Of a stretch of 64,000 nucleotides of DNA, positions 51,964 to 58,994 are shown piece after piece. The notes beneath the pieces are model-generated. The model was not told the DNA's origin and did no database searches. It worked only from the letters and a program-made list of their open reading frames with translations. The stretch is from Claveliimonas bilis (GTDB lineage: Bacteria; Bacillota; Clostridia; Lachnospirales; Lachnospiraceae), in contig NZ_AP027742.1 of the NCBI RefSeq assembly GCF_030296775.1, forward strand, positions 1,488,001 to 1,552,000, written 5' to 3'. How positions within the stretch are numbered: the stretch's first letter is position 1; each line of letters begins with the position of its first letter. The position numbers and the translations under genes are program-made.

Positions 51964-53598
51964 TTAATCCTCATCGTCGCTTTGTACCGTATAAGTCTGG
52001 CGTTTTCTTGCCATCTCGTCACTTTCCAGATATTCGTCATAAGTGGTGATCTTATCGATCAGTTTTCCGCCCGGCACAATTTCCATGATGCGGTTTGCGG
52101 TCGTCTGTACGATCTGATGGTCGCGGGAGGAGAAAAGCAGGACGCCCGGAAATTTCATCATCCCGTTGTTGAGGGCGGTGATGGATTCCATGTCCAGATG
52201 GTTGGTAGGCTCATCCAGAATCAGGACATTTGCTCCGGAGATCATCATCCTGGAAAGCATGCAGCGGACTTTTTCACCTCCGGAAAGAACATTTACCCGT
52301 TTTACTCCGTCATCGCCGGAGAAAAGCATACGGCCAAGGAATCCCCGGACATAAGTAACATCCTTTTCTTCCGAATACTGCATCAGCCATTCTACGATGG
52401 TGTAATCGTTATCAAACTCAGAACCAAAATCCAGAGGGAAATAAGCCTGTGACGTTGTAACGCCCCACTTGTAAGTACCTTCATCCGGTTCCATCTCCCC
52501 GGTCAGTATCTGGAAGAGAGTGGATTTGGCAAGCTCATTTCCGCCTACAAATGCCACTTTGTCTTCTCGGTTCAGCGTGAAGGAAATGTTGTCCAGAATC
52601 TTTTCCCCGTCAATGGTTTTGCTAAGGCCCTCTACAGTGAGAACTTCATTTCCGATTTCACGGTTGGGGCGGAAATCGATATAAGGGTAGCGGCGGCTGG
52701 AAGGCTGAATGTCATCCAGCTGGATTTTCTCCAGGGCCCGTTTTCTGGAAGTAGCCTGCTTGGATTTGGAAGCATTGGCGCTGAAACGGGAAATAAATTC
52801 CTGCAGTTCCTTAATCTTTTCTTCTTTTTTCTTATTGGCTTCTTTCATCTGGCGGATCAGAAGCTGGCTGGATTCATACCAGAAATCATAGTTTCCGGCG
52901 TAAAGTTTAATTTTGCCGTAGTCAATATCGGCAATCTGTGTACAGACCTTGTTCAGGAAATAACGGTCGTGGGAGACAACAATCACTGTATTGTCGAAAT
53001 TAATCAGAAATTCCTCCAGCCACGCGATAGCATCCAGATCCAGATGGTTGGTAGGCTCGTCCAGAAGGAGGATATCCGGGTTACCGAAAAGAGCCTGGGC
53101 AAGGAGAACCTTTACCTTTTCCGGTCCGTTTAAGTCCTTCATAAGTTTGTAATGCATTTCTGTGTCAATGCCAAGTCCGTTCAGTAAAGAAGCGGCGTCA
53201 GATTCTGCCTCCCAGCCGTTCATTGTGGCAAATTCCGCTTCCAGCTCACTGGCACGGATGCCGTCTTCGTCAGTGAAGTCCTCTTTGGCATAAATGACTT
53301 CTTTTTCTTTCATGATTTCGTATAGCCGGGCATTTCCCATAATGACTGTATCCAGAACGGGAAATTCATCGTATTTAAAATGATCCTGCTGAAGAAAGGA
53401 AAGCCGCTCTCCCGGAGTGATGATCACCTCGCCTTTGGTAGGTTCCAGCTGCCCGGAAAGGATCTTCAGGAAAGTAGATTTTCCGGCTCCGTTGGCGCCG
53501 ATCAGACCGTAGCAGTTTCCTTCGGTAAATTTAATGTTTACATCTTCAAACAATGCTTTTTTGCCGACACGCAGCGTTACATTACTTGTACTGATCAT
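51964..53598 (-). CDS. ABC-F family ATPase (YbiT/Uup group)
   Basis: A 544-residue soluble protein with two ABC domains and a basic linker (about residues 235-320), the layout of ribosome-associated ABC-F translation factors. The first site is regular: GANGAGKST, then ILLLDEPTNHLDLDA. The second Walker A is GGNELAKST, with Ala in place of the Gly before Lys, while its signature LSGGEKVRCMLSRMM and Walker B LILDEPTNHLDME remain. The same altered motif occurs in a subgroup of Firmicute ABC-F proteins. No transmembrane part; probably a housekeeping translation factor rather than an antibiotic-resistance protein. Confidence 0.88.
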   Translation of the reverse strand: MISTSNVTLRVGKKALFEDVNIKFTEGNCYGLIGANGAGKSTFLKILSGQLEPTKGEVIITPGERLSFLQQDHFKYDEFPVLDTVIMGNARLYEIMKEKEVIYAKEDFTDEDGIRASELEAEFATMNGWEAESDAASLLNGLGIDTEMHYKLMKDLNGPEKVKVLLAQALFGNPDILLLDEPTNHLDLDAIAWLEEFLINFDNTVIVVSHDRYFLNKVCTQIADIDYGKIKLYAGNYDFWYESSQLLIRQMKEANKKKEEKIKELQEFISRFSANASKSKQATSRKRALEKIQLDDIQPSSRRYPYIDFRPNREIGNEVLTVEGLSKTIDGEKILDNISFTLNREDKVAFVGGNELAKSTLFQILTGEMEPDEGTYKWGVTTSQAYFPLDFGSEFDNDYTIVEWLMQYSEEKDVTYVRGFLGRMLFSGDDGVKRVNVLSGGEKVRCMLSRMMISGANVLILDEPTNHLDMESITALNNGMMKFPGVLLFSSRDHQIVQTTANRIMEIVPGGKLIDKITTYDEYLESDEMARKRQTYTVQSDDED

Positions 53599-53727
53599 AA
53601 ATATCCGTCTCCTTAATATTATCCTTAATAATTAGGTTTCAATCCCATGAATGGGGATGTGCGCATATCTCGATGCGATACAAAGCATATCTTAGCAAAA
53701 AATACCGGAAATAGCAAGAAAATAAGG

Positions 53728-53756
53728 TTCCCATTCAGGAGAAATCCGTTTATAAT
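53728..53756 (+). promoter_or_regulatory. Probable promoter of the patatin gene
   Basis: TTCCCA (53728-53733, weak -35), 17-bp spacer, TATAAT (53751-53756), 26 bp before the chosen start. Confidence 0.45.
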
Positions 53757-53781
53757 GAGAAAGGAAAGTGAGGAGATGAAT

Positions 53782-54639
53782 ATGGAAAAGGCAACAATGG
53801 TGCTGGAGGGCGGAGCCACCAGAGGCGTATTTACATCCGGAGCTTTGGACTACCTGATGGAGAGGGATTTTTATACCTCCCATGTGATAGGGGTATCCGC
53901 CGGAAGCTGCAATGGCGTGGACTATGTTTCCAGACAACCGGGACGTACAAAAGACTGTATGATACATAAGGAAAAAGAATATAGCTACTATTATGGATTT
54001 GCAAAATTTATAAAAGAAAAAAGCCTTCTTGATATGGATATGGTATTTGAACGTTATCCAAAAGAAATCTTCCCCTTTGACTTTGATACTTATTTTGCAT
54101 CGGAGATGGAGTGTGAGATCGTAACGACCAATTGTATTACAGGAGAGGCAGAATATATGACTGAAAGAAAAGATGAGGACAGGCTGATGAAGCTTTGCAG
54201 AGCGTCCAGCAGTATGCCGCTGATCAGTCCTATTGTCAATGTTGACGGCGTTCCTTATCTGGACGGCGGTCTTGCTGATTCTATTCCGATCCGCCGGGCA
54301 ATGGAGATCGGAAATGAGAAGATCATAGTGATCCTTACGAGGAATCCGGGATACCGCAAGAAAATGCCTTCAAAAGCGGCAGTAAAAGTATACCGCCGGG
54401 CATACCGGAACTACCCGAAGCTGGTAAAGAGCATCGTCCGGCGCAATGTTGTCTACAACAGGACAATGGAGATGCTGGAACGCCTGGAGGAGGAAGGAAA
54501 GATCTTTGTCCTTCGTCCGCTGATCCCTACTGTATCACGGCTGGAGAAGGACTATGATGTACTGATGCATTTTTATGAACATGGATACCGTCTGATGAAG
54601 AGAGAATATGACGCACTTCAGAAATATATGGAACAATAA
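53782..54639 (+). CDS. Patatin-like phospholipase (RssA/YlyB type)
   Basis: A 285-residue serine lipase-fold protein. The oxyanion motif is GGATRGVFTSG, the nucleophile elbow is GVSAGSCNG, and the catalytic Asp is in DGGLADSIP, so the Ser-Asp dyad is complete. The C-terminal lid resembles DUF6363-containing patatins of Clostridia. The ATG at 53782 is chosen because GAGGAG lies 6 bp upstream; the longer frame would read over the promoter. Likely cytoplasmic lysophospholipase or esterase. Confidence 0.87.
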   Translation: MEKATMVLEGGATRGVFTSGALDYLMERDFYTSHVIGVSAGSCNGVDYVSRQPGRTKDCMIHKEKEYSYYYGFAKFIKEKSLLDMDMVFERYPKEIFPFDFDTYFASEMECEIVTTNCITGEAEYMTERKDEDRLMKLCRASSSMPLISPIVNVDGVPYLDGGLADSIPIRRAMEIGNEKIIVILTRNPGYRKKMPSKAAVKVYRRAYRNYPKLVKSIVRRNVVYNRTMEMLERLEEEGKIFVLRPLIPTVSRLEKDYDVLMHFYEHGYRLMKREYDALQKYMEQ

Positions 54640-54656
54640 ATATGGGAGGAAAGAAC

Positions 54657-55061
54657 ATGTATTTATATAAACATCATATTGCCACAAGAGGCGCACAGCA
54701 GATGTCAAAAGTAACGGATATGGTGCGGGAAGATATTGAAAAGAGCGGGGTAAAGGACGGCATTGTGGTTGTATTTTCCCCTCATACAACGGCGGGTTTT
54801 ACGATCAATGAAAATGCCGATCCGGATGTGGTGCATGATATGCTGAAAGGATTTGAAAAGGCATTTCCTACAAACGCAGATTTTTACCGCCATGCAGAGG
54901 GCAATTCCCATGCACATATGAAGACGACGCTGGTAGGCCCGTCACAGACTCTGATCTTAAGCGGCGGAGATCTTCTCCTTGGAATCTGGCAGGATCTGTA
55001 TTTCTGCGATTTTGACGGGCCAAGGAACCGTACGTTTTATGTGAAGATCCTGGAGGGATAG
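54657..55061 (+). CDS. YjbQ family protein (UPF0047)
   Basis: A 134-residue protein of the secondary thiamine-phosphate synthase enzyme family. VVFSPHTTAGFTINENADPD and HAEGNSHAHMKTTLVGPS carry the conserved His and Asp/Glu residues around the presumed metal site, and LGIWQDLYFCDFDGPR is the usual ending. Physiological role unclear. ATG 54657 follows GGGAGGAAAGAAC. Between patatin and an HD-domain gene, spaced as an operon. Confidence 0.88.
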   Translation: MYLYKHHIATRGAQQMSKVTDMVREDIEKSGVKDGIVVVFSPHTTAGFTINENADPDVVHDMLKGFEKAFPTNADFYRHAEGNSHAHMKTTLVGPSQTLILSGGDLLLGIWQDLYFCDFDGPRNRTFYVKILEG

Positions 55062-55087
55062 TCGGCAGGAAAAGGAGTGCAAACGAG

Positions 55088-55648
55088 ATGGAAGAAGAGA
55101 CATTGCTTCAGTTTCTTGATTTGGCAGAGAAACTGAAATGTCATACAAGACATTCCTGGACATCCAGCGGAAGGCAGGAGAGTGTGGCGGAACATGTGTA
55201 CCGCCTTCTGGTTTTTGCCTGGCTTGTAAGAGAGGAATTTCCGGACTATGATATGAACCGTGTTATGGAACTGGCACTGTTTCACGATATGGGAGAGGCT
55301 CTGACAGGAGATATTCCGGCTTTTGAAAAGGACAAAGAGGACGAAAAAAAGGAAGAACAGGCTCAGGAGAAGATTGCAGGGATGCTCCCGGAGCCATACC
55401 GGGAGAGACTTGCAGACATCTTCCGGGAAGTAGAAAAGAAGGAAACGAAAGAATCCCGGCTTCTTGCGGCATTGGACAAGCTGGAAGCTCTGATCCAGCA
55501 CAACGAGGCGGATTTATCTACCTGGCTGCCGCTGGAGTATGATCTTCAGCTTACTTATGGACAGGAGCAGACAAAGTCAATTCCTTATATGAAAAAACTC
55601 CGCAAAAGAGTCTATGAGGATTCTGTAAAGAAGATGGAGGAAGCATAG
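55088..55648 (+). CDS. HD domain protein, YfbR/YGK1-like 5'-nucleotidase family
   Basis: A 186-residue metal-dependent phosphohydrolase. The HD set is visible: His in SVAEHVYRLLVFA, His-Asp in LALFHDMGEALTGDIPAF, and a downstream Asp in LAALDKLEALIQHNEAD. The best parallel is the YfbR-type 5'-deoxynucleotidase and related HD_3 proteins. Third gene of the patatin-YjbQ-HD run; ends one base before the convergent truA gene. Confidence 0.82.
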   Translation: MEEETLLQFLDLAEKLKCHTRHSWTSSGRQESVAEHVYRLLVFAWLVREEFPDYDMNRVMELALFHDMGEALTGDIPAFEKDKEDEKKEEQAQEKIAGMLPEPYRERLADIFREVEKKETKESRLLAALDKLEALIQHNEADLSTWLPLEYDLQLTYGQEQTKSIPYMKKLRKRVYEDSVKKMEEA

Positions 55649-56383
55649 TTAATAGCGGACCTCCTGCAGGTAAAGTCCCTTTGCATCGCAGGGAAGGCTT
55701 GCGGACTGCCGTCCGGCAAAAATTTCTTCGATATCTTCCTTTTTTCGCGTGCCGAGACCGATTTCAAGAAGTGTGCCAATGATCATTCTTGCCATGTTGT
55801 GAAGGAAGTCGTCAGCGTGAATGGTAATCTGCATTTCTTCCCCATCATCATAGACTTCAATTTTATAGATTTCCCGTTCTGTAGACTTAGTCTGTTTTAC
55901 GGTAGAAAAGCTCTTAAAATCGTGACGGCCGGTCAAAAGGAGAGCAGCCTGCTGCATCGCTTTTTTGTCCGGCGAACGGAAACAGTGGAATGTATATTTG
56001 CGGTCAAAAACACTTGGCACATCGTTGATGGTCATACGGTATACATAGATTTTTGATCTGGCGTTGAGCTGTGAATGAAAGCGCTCGGGAACATCTTCCA
56101 CCTGGATGACCGCAATATCCATAGGAAGATAGCGGTTCAGATAATGCTGGATTTCGTAATCCTTCATTTCGGTATTTGTTTTGAAATTGGCAATCTGCGC
56201 GTAAGCGTGGACGCCTGTCTCCGTTCTGCAGCCGCAGAAAAGTTCCACCGTTTCGCCTGTCATTTTCTGTATTACTTCAATGATCTTATTAGAGATCGTA
56301 TTTGTAGATTCATTTTTGCCAAGGCGTGTCCAACCCTGATATCTGCTTCCATCATATTCGATTGTAAGTTTTATATTACGCAT
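55649..56383 (-). CDS. truA: tRNA pseudouridine synthase A, with Glu in place of the catalytic Asp
   Basis: A 244-residue TruA-fold protein expected to modify U38-U40 of the tRNA anticodon stem. IEYDGSRYQGW, LPMDIAVIQVEDVPERFHSQLNARSKIYVYR and DFLHNMARMIIGTLLEIG are the conserved family blocks. The catalytic motif, normally GRTDAGVHA, reads CRTETGVHA, so the universally conserved catalytic Asp is Glu55. The codon is GAG, unambiguous in the sequence. Either a less active paralogue or a variant subfamily; a canonical TruA may exist elsewhere. Confidence 0.82.
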   Translation of the reverse strand: MRNIKLTIEYDGSRYQGWTRLGKNESTNTISNKIIEVIQKMTGETVELFCGCRTETGVHAYAQIANFKTNTEMKDYEIQHYLNRYLPMDIAVIQVEDVPERFHSQLNARSKIYVYRMTINDVPSVFDRKYTFHCFRSPDKKAMQQAALLLTGRHDFKSFSTVKQTKSTEREIYKIEVYDDGEEMQITIHADDFLHNMARMIIGTLLEIGLGTRKKEDIEEIFAGRQSASLPCDAKGLYLQEVRY

Positions 56384-56500
56384 AACGTCACCCTCCGGAT
56401 TCCGGTAATTATTTTGAAAAATCAGTTTTAGTATAGCAGATTTTCTGGTATACTGTCCAGTGACTGGAAAGTATAAAAATCAGAATGGAGAATAGAAACT

Positions 56501-56974
56501 ATGGCAGAAAGCAGAAAGGTATCAGAATCATTGACGGAGACTGTGCACATGGTAAGGCCCAATCATTTAAATGCAGCAGGGCGTCTCTTCGGAGGCATTC
56601 TGATGCAGTGGATGGACGAAATTGCGGGACTTGTGGCAAAGCGTCATACAAGAAAAAATGTAATCACTGCATCTGTGGATAATCTGCGGTTCTTAAGGGG
56701 CGCTTACCAAAGAGATGTAGTTGTGATCACAGGAAAGGTTACTTATGTGGGAAATACATCCATGGAGGTGAAAGTGGATTCCTGTGTGGAACATTTAAAT
56801 GGGGAAAGGACACTGATCAACCGTGCCTATTTTACCATGGTGGCGCTGGATGAGAACGATCACCCCACACCTGTTCCGAAACTGATCCTCGAGACAGAGG
56901 AAGAAGAACAGGAATGGGAAAGCGGAGCCAAAAGAAGGGTGATGCGCAAAATGAGAAAAGAAGAGGGATTTTAA
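56501..56974 (+). CDS. Acyl-CoA thioesterase (hotdog fold, YciA/BACH type)
   Basis: A 157-residue cytoplasmic thioesterase. The hallmark helix HMVRPNHLNAAGRLFGGILMQWMDEIAGLVAKRHT contains the Asn and Asp of the active site, followed by ASVDNLRFL. The C-terminus is a charged tail with basic clusters. It hydrolyses acyl-CoAs; the chain length is not predictable. Start after ATGGAGAATAGAAACT. Confidence 0.85.
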   Translation: MAESRKVSESLTETVHMVRPNHLNAAGRLFGGILMQWMDEIAGLVAKRHTRKNVITASVDNLRFLRGAYQRDVVVITGKVTYVGNTSMEVKVDSCVEHLNGERTLINRAYFTMVALDENDHPTPVPKLILETEEEEQEWESGAKRRVMRKMRKEEGF

Positions 56975-57003
56975 AATAGGGTCTTTAAAGGCCCTATTTT
57001 TTT
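56973..57003. terminator. Bidirectional terminator at the convergent end of the thioesterase gene
   Basis: Stem AAAATAGGG / CCCTATTTT followed by TTTT on the + strand; it overlaps the stop codon of the minus-strand neighbour. Confidence 0.85.
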
Positions 57004-57278
57004 CTCCGCATCTGTGTCATAACAAGATTTACCATAGTGTCAATCTGATTCTTTTCTTCATCCGAACGTCCCTCTTTCAGAATTTCCAGAATCAGTGATG
57101 TTTCTTCCGGGGTAAACTGGATGCCTCGTTTCCCGGCGGAAGTGATCAAAGCCATCATAACTGCCGCAAGAGAATTTCCGGATTTCCCTGCGGTCTGCTG
57201 TGCAGCGGTTTTGATGAGTTCCAGTTTGACGGGATCAATATCTTTCATCGCCGGGTGGTTCAGCCATTCCTGGGTCAT
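56994..57278 (-). CDS. Small hypothetical protein, downstream partner
   Basis: A 94-residue helical soluble protein. MTQEWLNHPAMKDIDPVKLELIKTA and SGNSLAAVMMALITSAGKRGIQFTPEETSLILEILKEG resemble short conserved Clostridia proteins of unknown function. The ATG at 57278 has AGGAAGGAG about 9 bp upstream; a longer frame would run 66 bases further. It overlaps the 3' end of the upstream 164-residue ORF, so the two are translationally coupled. Confidence 0.6.
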   Translation of the reverse strand: MTQEWLNHPAMKDIDPVKLELIKTAAQQTAGKSGNSLAAVMMALITSAGKRGIQFTPEETSLILEILKEGRSDEEKNQIDTMVNLVMTQMRRKK

Positions 57279-57729
57279 TTTCATCATCTCCTTCCTGATC
57301 TTCGTTCGAGTGATCTTCACTTTCCGATGTATTCTGGAATGCATTCATCATCTGTATGACGCCGGAAAGGTCGCCCATATCTGCACCGGAAAAATCAGGC
57401 ATATCCATATCTTTCATCATATCCATCATACTCATGGCAGACAGCAGCATATCGATAGTTTCGGCGTCCTTTCCAAGATAAGGTCTTACATCTTCCAGAA
57501 TTTCCGTGACAGAAGCAGAAGATTTAGAGAAAGTATCCCTCTGGGAAACAGAGCCGAAGAGGCCGAAATACTCTGCAGTTTTTTTGAGTTCCAGAAATTT
57601 AATATAGAAGGCCAGCATCCGCTGGATGCCAGGCGGGGTATACGGAAGCATCAGCTTCATCATCTGCAGCTGAGTAGAACTGGTAAGTATGTCAAAAGGA
57701 GTCATGGGTAGAGGAGGATGTTTTTCCAT
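57235..57729 (-). CDS. Hypothetical protein, Met-rich with acidic tail
   Basis: A 164-residue soluble protein. The middle has a Met- and Asp-rich stretch (SAMSMMDMMKDMDMPDF) and the tail is acidic (ESEDHSNEDQEGDDENDP). The N-terminus (PMTPFDILTSSTQLQMMKLMLPYTPP) is hydrophobic but not a signal peptide. No family recognised. The ATG at 57729 follows AAAGGTGGGTCAT. First gene of a two-gene minus-strand unit. Confidence 0.6.
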   Translation of the reverse strand: MEKHPPLPMTPFDILTSSTQLQMMKLMLPYTPPGIQRMLAFYIKFLELKKTAEYFGLFGSVSQRDTFSKSSASVTEILEDVRPYLGKDAETIDMLLSAMSMMDMMKDMDMPDFSGADMGDLSGVIQMMNAFQNTSESEDHSNEDQEGDDENDPGMAEPPGDERY

Positions 57730-57854
57730 ATGACCCACCTTTGCGTGGCGTTGTAACTATGTATATGAAGAAAGAAAGACGGATATGCAGCAAGAAAGAG
57801 CGTCATTTACTAAATGCAGGAGGGAACAGCCGCAGCTGTCCCCTCTCTAACAGA

Positions 57855-58091
57855 TTAGCAGCATCCGTTTCCGCCAAAGCCGCCGCAGCAGCACAGGAGA
57901 AGGATGATCCACAGGCAGCTGTCGTTTCCGCATCCGCAGCCAAAGTCGCCGCTTCTTCCAAAACCATTGCCGCCGCAGCAGCACAGAAGAAGAATGATCC
58001 AGATACAGCTGTTTCCTCCAAATGTATTTCCACATCCGCAGCCTCCGCCGGAACGTACTCCTGAATCGCATCCGCATGATAAATCGCTCAT
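57855..58091 (-). CDS. Chorion-class high-cysteine (HCB-like) mini-protein, tandem duplicated
   Basis: A 78-residue protein made only of Gly/Cys-rich stretches around two copies of CxWIILLLCCCGG (residues 29-41 and 59-71), with 17 Cys in total. Annotators call such Lachnospiraceae proteins 'chorion class high-cysteine HCB protein 13'; the role is unknown. Each repeat has one short hydrophobic patch that could enter a membrane. The ribosome binding site TGGAGGCTATCTT is clear. The opposite strand is open over the same stretch but encodes only low-complexity Ala-rich sequence, so the minus strand is the real gene. Confidence 0.75.
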   Translation of the reverse strand: MSDLSCGCDSGVRSGGGCGCGNTFGGNSCIWIILLLCCCGGNGFGRSGDFGCGCGNDSCLWIILLLCCCGGFGGNGCC

Positions 58092-58201
58092 AAGATAGCC
58101 TCCAACATATTTTGTTTACAGTACATCATATGCCCGGGAGAAAAAAGTGTGAAAGAGAAAATAAAAAAGATAGTAGTATTTGATTGATAGAATCTGTGAA
58201 C

Positions 58202-58207
58202 TATGAT
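58202..58207 (+). promoter_or_regulatory. -10 box of the holin-like toxin promoter
   Basis: TATGAT at 58202-58207 with TTGATT at 58180-58185 (16-bp spacer). It would start a leader of about 80 nt ahead of the toxin ATG. Confidence 0.5.
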
Positions 58208-58258
58208 ATATTATGTCTACGAAAGCCATAGAGCAAAGGCGGCTGCCCTCTCTAATCA

Positions 58259-58293
58259 GGAGGGGATGTCCCTCCGGACGAAAGAAAGGAGGG
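58259..58293 (+). promoter_or_regulatory. 5'-UTR element with alternative pairing of the toxin ribosome binding site
   Basis: GGAGGGG (58259-58265) can pair with CCCTCC (58270-58275), and the same CCCTCC can instead pair with the toxin ribosome binding site GGAGGG (58288-58293). This is the layout of structured leaders that hold type I toxin mRNAs inactive. Confidence 0.45.
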
Positions 58294-58295
58294 CG

Positions 58296-58397
58296 ATGCC
58301 AATGTATGTTACATATGCTGATCTGATTCAGCTTTTAATATTCATTGTTGGTTTAGTGGGATTGTGTTATACAATTTTCAAAGAAAAACGAAAATAG
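58296..58397 (+). CDS. Putative holin-like toxin (type I toxin, Hol_Tox family)
   Basis: A 33-residue peptide: MPMYVTYADLIQLL, then a single hydrophobic membrane helix (residues 10-26) and a basic KEKRK end. This matches the small 'putative holin-like toxin' peptides of Firmicutes. Ribosome binding site AAAGGAGGGCG. The ATG at 58296 is chosen over the long in-frame ORF from 58203, which has no ribosome binding site. Strong hairpins follow. An antisense antitoxin RNA is expected by analogy, but no clear minus-strand promoter was established. Confidence 0.7.
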   Translation: MPMYVTYADLIQLLIFIVGLVGLCYTIFKEKRK

Positions 58398-58427
58398 CCG
58401 CCAAACTATTCGCACTAGTTGACGGCT
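58396..58427 (+). terminator. Hairpin downstream of the toxin, part of the candidate antitoxin overlap
   Basis: AGCCGCCAAACT / AGTTGACGGCT (imperfect 10-11 bp stem) directly at the toxin stop. A second hairpin, GGGTAGCC / GGCTTTCCC then TTTTT (about 58457-58484), looks like the actual terminator. Confidence 0.55.
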
Positions 58428-58580
58428 GTTGTATATAACAGTTAGTTTGATGTGAGGGTAGCCGTTTCTATGGCTTTCCCTTTTTCTATATTTAATATAA
58501 CATATCAGACAATATGAAGCAAGGATTATATATTTTTTCTGCCGGATTCAGACTAATATTAATCTGTCAAGAAAAAATGC

Positions 58581-58609
58581 TTGACACCACAAGAGAATTA
58601 TTATATGAT
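58581..58609 (+). promoter_or_regulatory. Consensus sigma-A promoter for ylxM-ffh operon
   Basis: TTGACA (58581-58586), 17-bp spacer, TATGAT (58604-58609), 17 bp before the ylxM ATG. Perfect -35, near-perfect -10. Confidence 0.85.
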
Positions 58610-58626
58610 GACACAGGTGATAAAAA

Positions 58627-58971
58627 ATGAATGAAATACTAGAACAGGCGCTGCTGTATGATTTTTACGGTGAGCTGCTAACCAGTCACCAAAAAGAGAT
58701 ATATGAACAGTTTATTCTTGAGGATCTGTCCCTGGGGGAGATTGCTTCCGATGCAGGGATCAGCCGTCAGGGAGTTCATGACCTGGTTAAGCGGTGCAGC
58801 AAGACACTGCAGGGGTATGAAGAAAAGCTGCATCTGGTAGAAAAGTTTCTTTCTATAAAAGAAAAGATAGAGAGAATGGATCATATTCTGGAGCAGCATA
58901 CAGAGAAAGAAAATCAGGAACTGGTATCCAGTATCCGGACGATCGCAAGAGAGATCATAGAGGAATTGTAG
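58627..58971 (+). CDS. ylxM: YlxM/p13-like sigma-like DNA-binding protein of the SRP operon
   Basis: A 114-residue protein with a sigma-70 region 4-type helix-turn-helix: YEQFILEDLSLGEIASDAGISRQGVHDLVKRC. YlxM stimulates SRP assembly in some Firmicutes and is normally encoded next to ffh, as here (23 bp). The C-terminal half is a charged helix. Confidence 0.9.
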   Translation: MNEILEQALLYDFYGELLTSHQKEIYEQFILEDLSLGEIASDAGISRQGVHDLVKRCSKTLQGYEEKLHLVEKFLSIKEKIERMDHILEQHTEKENQELVSSIRTIAREIIEEL

Positions 58972-58994
58972 TATTAATATAGAGGAGTTAAAGA

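Noticed and set aside
57741-58064. Plus-strand Ala/Ser/Lys-rich ORF
   Set aside because: It has no clear ribosome binding site and is the low-complexity complement of the minus-strand high-cysteine gene, which has a strong ribosome binding site and recognisable repeats.
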